A model generated the notes under the pieces. That model saw only the letters and a list, made by a program, of their open reading frames with translations, did not search any database and was not told where the DNA came from. From NCBI GenBank assembly GCA_018222345.1, contig JAAFAL010000019.1, positions 1 to 33,115 on the forward strand: a DNA stretch of 33,115 nucleotides, read 5' to 3'. This stretch comes from a bacterium. Lineage in GTDB: Bacteria; Pseudomonadota; Gammaproteobacteria; Nevskiales; OUC007. Positions within the stretch are counted from its first letter, which is position 1. Every line of letters starts with the position of its first letter. Both the position numbers and the translations under genes were made by a program. This document shows positions 18,891 through 23,848 of this stretch, piece by piece.

Positions 18891-18910
18891 TTGGGCCATG
18901 GATGGCCCAA
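18891..18910. repeat. Hairpin with GGCCAT arms, copy 1
   Basis: Perfect inverted repeat with arms TTGGGCCAT and ATGGCCCAA around GG. Read on the - strand it contains GGCCATCCATGGCC, the same core found three more times in the tRNA island (19095-19112, 19168-19187, 19758-19771). It lies in the leader between the promoter and tRNA-Gly. Confidence 0.7.
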
Positions 18911-19004
18911 CGCGGAGGGCGTAGCCCGAAGCGGAGCTTGATTCGAACTTGTTTCGAACCAAGCGTATTGCGTGAGGCAGGATGCCGAATCGTAATTAAA
19001 ACGT

Positions 19005-19080
19005 GCGGGAATAGCTCAGTTGGTAGAGCGCAACCTTGCCAAGGTTGAGGTCGCCAGTTCGAACCTGGTTTCCCGCTCCA
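19005..19080 (+). tRNA. tRNA-Gly(GCC)
   Basis: A 76-base tRNA with encoded CCA. The acceptor arms GCGGGAA (19005-19011) and TTCCCGC (19070-19076) pair completely. The D-loop block GCTCAGTTGGTAGAGC is standard. The anticodon stem CAACC/GGTTG closes a loop with GCC at 19038-19040, and the T-arm contains AGTTCGAACCT. The sequence is close to E. coli glyV-type tRNAs. A likely terminator follows at 19216-19250, so it may be transcribed apart from the Cys and Leu tRNAs. Confidence 0.98.
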
Positions 19081-19094
19081 TATTTTAGTGCTGA

Positions 19095-19112
19095 TCGGCC
19101 ATCCTTGGCCGA
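19095..19112. repeat. Hairpin with GGCCA arms, copy 2
   Basis: Arms TCGGCCA and TGGCCGA pair perfectly around TCCT. Same core (GGCCATCCNTGGCC) as the copies at 18891, 19168 and 19758. Confidence 0.7.
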
Positions 19113-19121
19113 CGAGCACAC

Positions 19122-19150
19122 GGCAGGATCGAAGCAAGTTCGATTCTGCC
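19122..19150. repeat. Long hairpin in tRNA spacer
   Basis: Arms at 19122-19133 (GGCAGGATCGAA) and 19139-19150 (TTCGATTCTGCC) pair over 12 positions with one G-T pair, closing a 5-base loop (GCAAG). The right arm plus the next bases, TCCA, resembles a tRNA 3' end. It may be a degraded tRNA or a processing signal; I cannot tell. Confidence 0.6.
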
Positions 19151-19167
19151 TCCACCCCTGCGGGGTG

Positions 19168-19187
19168 CTGGGCCATCCGTGGCCCAG
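19168..19187. repeat. Hairpin with GGCCA arms, copy 3
   Basis: Arms CTGGGCCA and TGGCCCAG pair perfectly around TCCG. It directly follows a small CACCCC/GGGGTG hairpin. Same family as copies 1, 2 and 4. Confidence 0.7.
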
Positions 19188-19215
19188 GGGCGCTACAACC
19201 AGCGCTTGGATTAAT

Positions 19216-19250
19216 GCCTCGGCCGGCTTGCCGCCCGGGGCTTTGTTTTT
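19216..19250 (+). terminator. Intrinsic terminator after tRNA-Gly
   Basis: Stem GCCTCGG (19216-19222) pairs with CCGGGGC (19235-19241, one G-T pair). Inside it CGGC and GCCG (19224-19227, 19230-19233) extend the stem. It is followed immediately by TTTGTTTTT. Stem plus T-run on the + strand is the standard Rho-independent form. It would end transcripts from the tRNA-Gly promoter. Confidence 0.6.
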
Positions 19251-19299
19251 CTGGTGCTGCGCGCGTGTTCGGATTGCGTCGCGAGCGCAGGCAGTTTGG

Positions 19300-19369
19300 T
19301 TTTGGCGGAGCGCAGAAAACGGAGCGTACATCAGTACGTGAGTATTTCGAGCAACGTACAAAGCCAAAA
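19300..19369. repeat. REP-like nested palindrome
   Basis: Outer arms TTTTGGC (19300-19306) and GCCAAAA (19363-19369) enclose an inner hairpin, CGTAC (19325-19329) and GTACG (19334-19338), near the centre. GCGCAG occurs just outside on both sides, at about 19285-19290 and again at 19375-19381. Such nested, flank-repeated palindromes are typical of dispersed extragenic repeats. Copy number in the genome cannot be seen from one window. Confidence 0.5.
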
Positions 19370-19440
19370 TGGCAAGCGCAGTAGCAATACGGGCACTCGC
19401 GGGTGTCGGTTACAATGCGCAACGTGAAGTGTGCGGTCAC

Positions 19441-19515
19441 GGCTAGGTGGCAGAGTGGTGATGCAACGGATTGCAAATCCGTACTACGTCGGTTCGATTC
19501 CGGCCCTAGCCTCCA
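19441..19515 (+). tRNA. tRNA-Cys(GCA)
   Basis: A 75-base tRNA with encoded CCA. Acceptor arms GGCTAGG (19441-19447) and CCTAGCC (19505-19511) pair fully. The anticodon arm GCGGATTGCAAATCCGT-like segment (ACGGA/TCCGT) presents GCA at 19473-19475. The T-arm is CGGTTCGATTCCG. It lies 22 bases before tRNA-Leu, and the two are probably cotranscribed. Confidence 0.97.
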
Positions 19516-19537
19516 TACCGTTCGCGGCGCCTAAATG

Positions 19538-19624
19538 GCCCGGATGGCGGAACTGGTAGACGCAAGGGACTTAAAATCCCTCGAAGGTAACTTCGTGCCG
19601 GTTCGATTCCGGCTCCGGGCACCA
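19538..19624 (+). tRNA. tRNA-Leu(UAA)
   Basis: An 87-base class II tRNA with encoded CCA. Acceptor arms GCCCGGA (19538-19544) and TCCGGGC (19614-19620) pair fully. The anticodon arm AGGGA/TCCCT presents TAA at 19572-19574. The variable arm, CGAAGGTAACTTCG, is a good hairpin as expected for leucine tRNAs. It is close to E. coli leuZ. The 3' end is partly repeated 97 bases downstream. Confidence 0.98.
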
Positions 19625-19676
19625 TTATCAAGCTGTGCCGGGTGACTCGGCCCTTCGGGCTCGCCTGCGGCGCTCC

Positions 19677-19700
19677 AAATCGGCTGTCCTGCCGATTTTT
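19677..19700 (+). terminator. Probable terminator of the tRNA-Cys/tRNA-Leu transcript
   Basis: Arms AAATCGGC (19677-19684) and GCCGATTT (19691-19698) pair perfectly around TGTCCT and run into TT, giving five T in a row. It lies 53 bases after tRNA-Leu in the right direction. The T-run is short, so termination may be partial. Confidence 0.5.
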
Positions 19701-19726
19701 CGATTCCGGCTCATGTCGGGGCACCA
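19699..19726 (+). repeat. Partial repeat of the tRNA-Leu 3' end
   Basis: TTCGATTCCGGCTC (19699-19712) is identical to 14 bases of the tRNA-Leu T-arm and acceptor (19602-19615). After a small divergent insert, GGGCACCA (19719-19726) again matches the tRNA end with its CCA. No 5' part of a tRNA precedes it, so it is a fragment, not a gene. A direct repeat of a tRNA 3' end is what tRNA-targeting integration leaves behind, but no integrase is present. Local duplication is equally possible. Confidence 0.6.
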
Positions 19727-19757
19727 ATTCGAGACTTTCTGAGTCGTTCCACTTGTC

Positions 19758-19771
19758 GGCCATCCATGGCC
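19758..19771. repeat. Hairpin with GGCCA arms, copy 4
   Basis: GGCCATCCATGGCC, arms GGCCA and TGGCC around TCCA. Fourth member of the family in the tRNA island. Confidence 0.65.
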
Positions 19772-19794
19772 TCCAAGCCATGTGGTGCTCTCCA

Positions 19795-19847
19795 GCCGGG
19801 CTTCCTGCCCGGCGTTCGTCGGGGCCAATGTCCACTGGACATTGGCC
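19795..19847. repeat. Pair of strong inverted repeats
   Basis: First hairpin: GCCGGGC (19795-19801) and GCCCGGC (19807-19813) around TTCCT. Second: GGCCAATGTCCA (19823-19834) and TGGACATTGGCC (19836-19847) around a single C, twelve perfect base pairs and nearly a full palindrome. The second is strong enough to form a cruciform or to bind a dimeric protein. Confidence 0.65.
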
Positions 19848-19883
19848 TGATCCTCCTCACCCAGCCCGGGAGAAGGGGTATCA

Positions 19884-19924
19884 CCTCTCCCACGGGGGAG
19901 AGGTCGAAATCGCGACGCGATTTC
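19884..19924. repeat. Composite intergenic repeat with two palindromes
   Basis: CCTCTCCC (19884-19891) pairs with GGGAGAGG (19896-19903), followed by GAAATCGCG (19906-19914) and CGCGATTTC (19916-19924) around a single A. The wider stretch (19855-19940), with CCTCACCCAGCCCGGGAG before and GGGTGAGGGG after, is similar to dispersed CTCTCCC/GGGAGAG repeats common in gammaproteobacterial spacers. Copy number cannot be judged here. Confidence 0.55.
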
Positions 19925-19978
19925 GGGTGAGGGGTTGCGGCGTCGGGCTCCCGTGGATTCACAGCCGTGGCGCGGTCG

Positions 19979-20317
19979 TTACGCCAACAGCGCGTCAACC
20001 TTGGCAGCGCAAATGAAGTCGTTCTCGGTGAGGCCGTCGGCGGCGTGGGTTTCGAACAGCACGGTGGCGGTGTTGTAGCCAAAGCTCACATCGGGGTGAT
20101 GGGCTTCGGCCGAGGCAATCCAGATCACGGCGTTGACGAATGCAGTGGTGCGGCAGTAGCCCTTGAACTCGAATGTGGCCTGAATGGCCTTGCCGTCCTT
20201 GATGATGGCCCAGCGCTCTGACAGTTGCGCCAAGTGAGCCTGGGCGTCGTCGGTACTCATGGCCGGCACATCGCCTTCGCACGGCACGCAGTGTTTGCTT
20301 GAAAGCTTGTCGCTCAT
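19979..20317 (-). CDS. phhB: 4a-hydroxytetrahydrobiopterin dehydratase (pterin carbinolamine dehydratase)
   Basis: The enzyme dehydrates the 4a-carbinolamine formed by phenylalanine hydroxylase and regenerates the pterin cofactor. It has 112 residues, the family length. The catalytic signature E-A-H-H-P (71-75) followed by DVSFGYNTATV is clear, and FEFKGYCRTTAFVNAVIWIA precedes it. ATG 20317 fits homologues beginning MSDKLSSKHCVPCEG; the longer open frame upstream runs into the orn promoter region. No phenylalanine hydroxylase gene (phhA) is adjacent, so the partner is elsewhere or the protein serves another pterin pathway. It is divergent from orn. Confidence 0.95.
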   Translation of the reverse strand: MSDKLSSKHCVPCEGDVPAMSTDDAQAHLAQLSERWAIIKDGKAIQATFEFKGYCRTTAFVNAVIWIASAEAHHPDVSFGYNTATVLFETHAADGLTENDFICAAKVDALLA

Positions 20318-20397
20318 CGGGTGGCTCGTAATAGGAATGTCGGCGCACCATAGCTGTGCTGATCGGCGCAGGGCAAGCCGTTGAACTGCTCCGGCAC

Positions 20398-20406
20398 TGC
20401 TAGACT
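20398..20406 (+). promoter_or_regulatory. Possible extended -10 promoter of orn
   Basis: TGCTAGACT in the divergent phhB/orn gap has the extended -10 form (TGn then TAGACT). TTGAAC at 20381-20386 resembles a -35 box, but its spacing of 14 bases is short. It is very similar to the TGCTAAACT element before cvpA. Confidence 0.35.
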
Positions 20407-20435
20407 CCAACCTCCAAAGCCCCTGCGATCTTCCC

Positions 20436-21029
20436 ATGCCCAAAGCCGCCCAATATGACGCTCAAAACCTGATCTGGATCGACCTGGAAATGACCGGGCT
20501 CGACCCGGACAGCGACGTCATCATTGAGATCGCCACGTTGGTCACCGACAAGTACCTGCACGAACTCGCCGTTGGCCCCGTGCTGGCCGTCAGCCAGCCG
20601 CACAGTTACCTGGAAGGCATGGACGAGTGGTGCACCACGCACCACACGCGCTCGGGGCTGGTGCAGCGCGTGATCGATAGCACCGTTGACGCCGCCGAGG
20701 CCGAGCGGCAAACGCTGGAGTTCTTGCGGGGCTGGGTGCCCGAGGGCGTGTCCCCCATGGCCGGCAACAGCATTTGCCAAGACCGGCGCTTTCTGGTGCG
20801 CGGCATGCCGGAGCTCGCCAAATACTTCCACTACCGCAATCTCGACGTCAGTACGCTCAAGGAACTGGCGGCGCGCTGGGCGCCCGACATTGCTGCTGGT
20901 TACCGGAAGGAGTCGGAACATCTTGCGCTGGCCGACATTCGCGACTCGGTGGACGAACTACGTTACTACCGCCAACACTTCATTCGCATGGACGGGCCGG
21001 CGCCGCGGGAAGACTCCGAAGACGGCTAG
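20436..21029 (+). CDS. orn: Oligoribonuclease
   Basis: Orn degrades RNA dinucleotides and pGpG to mononucleotides; in pseudomonads it finishes turnover of cyclic-di-GMP. It has 197 residues and the DEDDh exonuclease motifs: Asp16 and Glu18 in [10 protein letters not shown], Asp116 in [10 protein letters not shown], then His162 and Asp167 in [11 protein letters not shown]. The start at ATG 20436 gives the conserved short lead before [11 protein letters not shown]. It is divergent from phhB. Its TAG stop lies in the palindrome CTAG (21026-21029), which is also the stop of the convergent SDR gene. Confidence 0.98.
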   Translation: MPKAAQYDAQNLIWIDLEMTGLDPDSDVIIEIATLVTDKYLHELAVGPVLAVSQPHSYLEGMDEWCTTHHTRSGLVQRVIDSTVDAAEAERQTLEFLRGWVPEGVSPMAGNSICQDRRFLVRGMPELAKYFHYRNLDVSTLKELAARWAPDIAAGYRKESEHLALADIRDSVDELRYYRQHFIRMDGPAPREDSEDG

Positions 21030-21799
21030 CTCAAGTAGCCACCATCAACGGTAATGCAGCTACCGGTCGTATAAGAGGCAGCATCCGACGCCAGATACAA
21101 CACCGCAGGCGCAATCTCCGACGGGTCGGCCACGCGCTGCATGGGAATCAGCGGCAGGAAGCGCTTGAGCAGGTCTTCGTTTTGCGTCAGCGCTGATGCG
21201 AACTTGGTCTCGGTCAGGCCCGGCAGCACCGCGTTCACGCGGATGCCTAGCGGCGCGCATTCCTTGGCGAAGGCCTGCGTGGTGTTGATCACCGCAGCCT
21301 TGGTGACCGAGTAGATGCTCTGGAACTGGCCAGGCTTCACGCCGTTGATGCTGGCCGTGTTCACAATCGCGCCGCCGCCGTTTTTCTTCATCAGGCGGCC
21401 GGCCAATTGGCTCATGACGAAGTAGCCGCGCAGGTTGACTTCGATAGTCTTGTCGATGGCGTCCAGCGGGGTGTCGAGCACATGGCCAAAGAATGGGTTG
21501 GCAGCAGCGTTGTTGACGAGGATGTCGAGCTTGCCGAATTTTTCGGCAATGCCGTCAATCAGCCGTGTCATGTCGTCGATGTCACCGGCGTGGCAGGGCA
21601 TCACATGGGCCTTGCCGCCGTCTGCGACGATGGCGTCGGCGACCACTTGGCAGCCTTCGGCCTTGCGGCTGGACACGATCACCTCGGCGCCATGTGCGGC
21701 GAACAGCTTGGCGATGGCTTCGCCGATGCCACGGCTGGCGCCGGTCACCAGGGCGATTTTGCCGTCTAGGTTGAATACGTTTTTCAGGTCGGTGCTCAT
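21026..21799 (-). CDS. Short-chain dehydrogenase/reductase (SDR)
   Basis: A classical SDR of 257 residues that probably uses NAD(P) to oxidise or reduce a hydroxyl/keto group; substrate unknown. The nucleotide-binding motif TGASRGIG (19-26), NNAAANP (96-102) and the catalytic Ser150, Tyr163 and Lys167 are all present. The segment after them, [16 protein letters not shown], is typical. ATG 21799 is chosen because GGAG lies six bases upstream; an upstream TTG at 21811 has no such site. It follows the APH-like kinase on the same strand after a 115-base gap carrying hairpins, and kinase, phosphatase and SDR probably act in one pathway. Confidence 0.93.
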   Translation of the reverse strand: MSTDLKNVFNLDGKIALVTGASRGIGEAIAKLFAAHGAEVIVSSRKAEGCQVVADAIVADGGKAHVMPCHAGDIDDMTRLIDGIAEKFGKLDILVNNAAANPFFGHVLDTPLDAIDKTIEVNLRGYFVMSQLAGRLMKKNGGGAIVNTASINGVKPGQFQSIYSVTKAAVINTTQAFAKECAPLGIRVNAVLPGLTETKFASALTQNEDLLKRFLPLIPMQRVADPSEIAPAVLYLASDAASYTTGSCITVDGGYLS

Positions 21800-21841
21800 G
21801 GGGTACTCCAAAGATTGAATGCCATGCCGGTGAAGACGGGC

Positions 21842-21898
21842 ATCCAGTTGCTACGTTGCGGCTGGCTGGTGCAACTGGATTCCCGCCTGTGCGGGAAT
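21842..21898. repeat. Inverted repeat plus dRS3-like element
   Basis: ATCCAGTTGC (21842-21851) is repeated inverted as GCAACTGGAT (21871-21880). It overlaps ATTCCC-N8-GGGAAT at 21879-21898, which is exactly the form of the neisserial dRS3 repeat; similar repeats occur in many proteobacteria. It lies between the kinase and SDR genes and could end or weaken transcription of the SDR from the upstream promoter, or serve as an insertion target. Confidence 0.6.
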
Positions 21899-21914
21899 GA
21901 CGGAACGTGGTGAG

Positions 21915-22985
21915 TCAGAGGTCAGATGCGGAAATAATTTCATCAGTGCGCTGAATCAGCAGCCCCACCATTTGCCCAAACGCCGCAAAGCGCTTGTTGG
22001 TGGTTTGGCCGTGGTAGTAACGGTAGTAGATCTGCTGCGCAATCACCGCCAGCCGGAACAGGCCGAAGGTGTAATAGAAGTCGAAGTGATCCATGTTCCG
22101 GCCCGTCAGCTCGGCGTAATGGGCAATCACTTCGTCTCGGGTGAACATGCCGGGCAGATGGGTGGGCATCATGCGCGCCAATTGCATGTAGGGCGGGTCG
22201 CCTCCTTCTACCCAGTAGGCCAGGGTACTTCCCAAGTCCATTAGCGGGTCGCCCAGCGTGGTCATTTCCCAGTCCAGCACGCCGATCACTTCCAGCGGGT
22301 TGTTGGGGTCGAGCACCACATTGTCGAGCTTGTAGTCGTTGTGGATGATGCCGGGGTTGGCGCCGTCGGCCGGTTGCTTGGCCTCCAGCCATGCCATGAC
22401 TTGGGGGTTCTCAGGCACATCACCAGTGCGCGCTTTCGCGTAGCGGCCATTCCAGCCACTGACTTGCCGCGCCACGTAGCCTTCAGGTCTGCCAAGTTCA
22501 GCCAGCCCGGCTTTGGCGTAGTCCACTTGGTGCAGTGTGGCCAGCGTGCCAATCAAGTTGCGACACAGTGCGCCAGCATCCTCCGCGTTTAGTTCCATAC
22601 CCTTGGGCAGGTCGCGGCGCACGATAATGCCACTGAGTTTTTCCATCACGTAGAACTCGGCGCCGATCACGCTGTGGTCGTCGCAGAACACCAATGGCTT
22701 CGGTGCGGGGGCAAAGTGGCCCTGCAGATGGCTGAGCACTTTGTACTCGCGTGCCATGTCGTGGCCGCTTTTGGGTTTGGTGCCGCTGGGCGGGCGGCGC
22801 AGAATCATCTCGCGGTCACCCATGGTCAGTTGGTAGGTGAGGTTGGAGGCACCACCGGCGAACTGGCGGACTGCAAGCTCGCCGCTCAGCCCTTCGATAT
22901 GCTGTTGCAGATAAGCGGCAAGCGCCTCGGTGTCCAGTGCATCGGCCTCGCGTACATCGCCGGCTTGGTCTAGCAGGTCGCTCAT
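21915..22985 (-). CDS. APH-fold phosphotransferase (ACAD10/11 N-terminal-like kinase)
   Basis: A 356-residue aminoglycoside-phosphotransferase-fold kinase. The Brenner motif H-N-D-Y-K-L-D-N (215-222) and the metal-binding Asp238 in VLDWEMTTLGDPLMDLG are complete, so it is probably active. GGASNLTYQL (44-53) forms the nucleotide loop, and ILRRPP and REYKVL supply the Lys/Glu pair region. This subfamily resembles the kinase domain of ACAD10/11 and LvaA of Pseudomonas putida, which phosphorylates 4-hydroxyacyl-CoA. It is not a drug-resistance enzyme in character. GGAG precedes ATG 22985. A histidine phosphatase gene lies upstream and an SDR downstream. Confidence 0.9.
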   Translation of the reverse strand: MSDLLDQAGDVREADALDTEALAAYLQQHIEGLSGELAVRQFAGGASNLTYQLTMGDREMILRRPPSGTKPKSGHDMAREYKVLSHLQGHFAPAPKPLVFCDDHSVIGAEFYVMEKLSGIIVRRDLPKGMELNAEDAGALCRNLIGTLATLHQVDYAKAGLAELGRPEGYVARQVSGWNGRYAKARTGDVPENPQVMAWLEAKQPADGANPGIIHNDYKLDNVVLDPNNPLEVIGVLDWEMTTLGDPLMDLGSTLAYWVEGGDPPYMQLARMMPTHLPGMFTRDEVIAHYAELTGRNMDHFDFYYTFGLFRLAVIAQQIYYRYYHGQTTNKRFAAFGQMVGLLIQRTDEIISASDL

Positions 22986-23013
22986 GGGTGTCTCCGTACT
23001 TGTCTTGGTCGTT

Positions 23014-23033
23014 CTAGGGCGAGCGGGCCCTAG
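23014..23033. other. Hairpin across the phosphatase stop codon
   Basis: CTAGGGC (23014-23020) pairs with GCCCTAG (23027-23033) around GAGCGG. It spans the stop codon of the histidine phosphatase gene (23030-23032) and lies 29 bases before the kinase start. No T-run follows on the - strand, so it is more likely an mRNA stability or attenuation element than a terminator. Confidence 0.45.
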
Positions 23034-23749
23034 CGGTGGGTCAGCAGGCCGGCGGGCTCGTCGGCAGCGGCATCAGCCTGGCGCAGGTAGCTCACGTCGT
23101 TGAAGCCTAGCAGCGCCGCCTGCACGCCTTCATCTTTGCGGCGCAGGCGCAGCTCGGTAATCGAGGCGTTGTAGATGCGCCAATTCAGATGAAATGTCGC
23201 CGTGTCGGTCAAGCCCAACGCATGACGCACGCAAACGGAGATCGGCCCGCCAGAGGTGACCACGGCAACGCTTGCGCCATCATCAAATTGCTCAGTAACT
23301 TGCGCCAGGCCATCGGTGACGCGGGCGCAAAACTGGGTCCAGGTTTCCGTCAATGGAGCGACGGCGTCGGTGGCCGGAATCCAATGCGCGATGACCGCTT
23401 CGAACGCGTGTTGGAAACTTTTGCGGTCGGCGAAAATGTCACGCGGATTGCGCGGCAAGCTGGGGTCGTCGCGCATGGCCAGTGGCAGATAGGTTTGGAA
23501 CAGCGCCTCGGCATCAAACTCGTCGAACTGCGGCAATATGACCGGCGCCGGCGCGTCAATCAGCCCCGCTGCAGTGTCAATCTGCCGCTGCATGCGGCCG
23601 GTTACGACGCCGTCGAGGTGCCGACCGATCGCGGCAAAATGCTCGCCTAGGTGCTGCGCCTGCGTGTGGCCCAAGGCCGACAGTTTGTCGTAGTTGCTGC
23701 TGCCGAACGAGGCTTGGCCGTGGCGAACCAGAAACAGTTTAATGGCCAT
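23030..23749 (-). CDS. Histidine phosphatase superfamily protein (second His replaced)
   Basis: A 239-residue phosphoglycerate-mutase-like protein. The phospho-accepting motif L-V-R-H-G (His10) is intact, Arg53 in TGRMQRQIDTA and Glu77 in FDEFD fit the pocket. In the second motif, where most members have (T/S)HGG, it has VVTSGGPIS, with Ser166 in the place of the usual catalytic His. I recall the same TSGG form from relatives encoded next to APH-like kinases, so it may be a subfamily trait rather than damage. Substrate unknown; the adjacent kinase suggests opposing or sequential phosphate transfer in acyl-CoA metabolism. Start ATG 23749 is directly before the conserved KLFLVRHGQ. Confidence 0.85.
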   Translation of the reverse strand: MAIKLFLVRHGQASFGSSNYDKLSALGHTQAQHLGEHFAAIGRHLDGVVTGRMQRQIDTAAGLIDAPAPVILPQFDEFDAEALFQTYLPLAMRDDPSLPRNPRDIFADRKSFQHAFEAVIAHWIPATDAVAPLTETWTQFCARVTDGLAQVTEQFDDGASVAVVTSGGPISVCVRHALGLTDTATFHLNWRIYNASITELRLRRKDEGVQAALLGFNDVSYLRQADAAADEPAGLLTHR

Positions 23750-23778
23750 GCAAAATCCGTATTGCAGGCGGACGGCTC

Positions 23779-23799
23779 GGAGCAGGGCACGCCTGCTCC
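23779..23799. terminator. Possible terminator after the Ser/Asp/Tyr-rich gene
   Basis: GGAGCAGG (23779-23786) and CCTGCTCC (23792-23799) pair perfectly around GCACG. It lies 35 bases past the stop of the 362-residue gene on the - strand and before the phosphatase gene. There is no T-run, so the call is tentative. Confidence 0.35.
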
Positions 23800-23806
23800 G
23801 GCGCCT

Positions 23807-23848
23807 TAGTTGATGAACGCTAGTCGATGAGCACTAGTCAATGAATAC
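23807..23848. repeat. Three tandem imperfect 14-base repeats
   Basis: TAGTTGATGAACGC, TAGTCGATGAGCAC and TAGTCAATGAATAC follow one another without gaps. The last unit (23835-23848) contains the end of the 362-residue coding sequence (Phe-Ile-Asp-stop on the - strand). The other two lie just past the stop, each again able to read as TTCATCAACTAA- or CTCATCGACTAG-like ends. Probably replication slippage at the 3' end. Confidence 0.6.

Larger units (their letters stand above)
19081..19440. other. Hairpin-rich spacer between tRNA-Gly and tRNA-Cys
   Basis: These 360 bases hold no gene I can support. In order they contain: a GGCCATCC-type hairpin (19095-19112), a 12-base-arm hairpin with one G-T pair (19122-19150), a small CACCCC/GGGGTG hairpin (19153-19167), another GGCCATCC-type hairpin (19168-19187), a terminator (19216-19250) and a nested REP-like palindrome (19300-19369). 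TACAAT at 19411-19416 could be a -10 box for tRNA-Cys, but no matching -35 was found. The stretch 19138-19154 (AGTTCGATTC then TGCCTCCA) looks like the last part of a tRNA but lacks a partner acceptor arm. Confidence 0.75.
19625..19978. other. Hairpin-rich spacer after tRNA-Leu
   Basis: These 354 bases between tRNA-Leu and the end of the pterin dehydratase gene contain no gene. They hold a terminator-like hairpin (19677-19700), a fragment of the tRNA-Leu 3' end (19699-19726), and hairpins at 19758-19771, 19795-19813 and 19823-19847. A composite repeat with two more hairpins sits at 19884-19924. Open frames across this stretch are antisense to the tRNA and the repeats. Confidence 0.75.

Noticed and set aside
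18751-19476. 241-codon open frame on the - strand
   Set aside because: It runs antisense through the tRNA-Gly gene and into tRNA-Cys, and contains a NQVRTGDL-type tRNA shadow peptide.
19506-19835. Open frame on the - strand with a GAGIEPA-like segment
   Set aside because: It is the antisense reading of tRNA-Leu, a well-known source of false proteins in databases; the rest reads through hairpin repeats.
18798-19978. Integrated mobile element at the tRNA cluster
   Set aside because: Although a tRNA 3' fragment is present, there is no integrase, transposase or cargo between the repeats, only 97 bases of spacer.
21915-22985. Aminoglycoside resistance kinase
   Set aside because: The fold is shared, but the sequence blocks fit the acyl-CoA-related ACAD10/11-LvaA kinases and the neighbours are metabolic.
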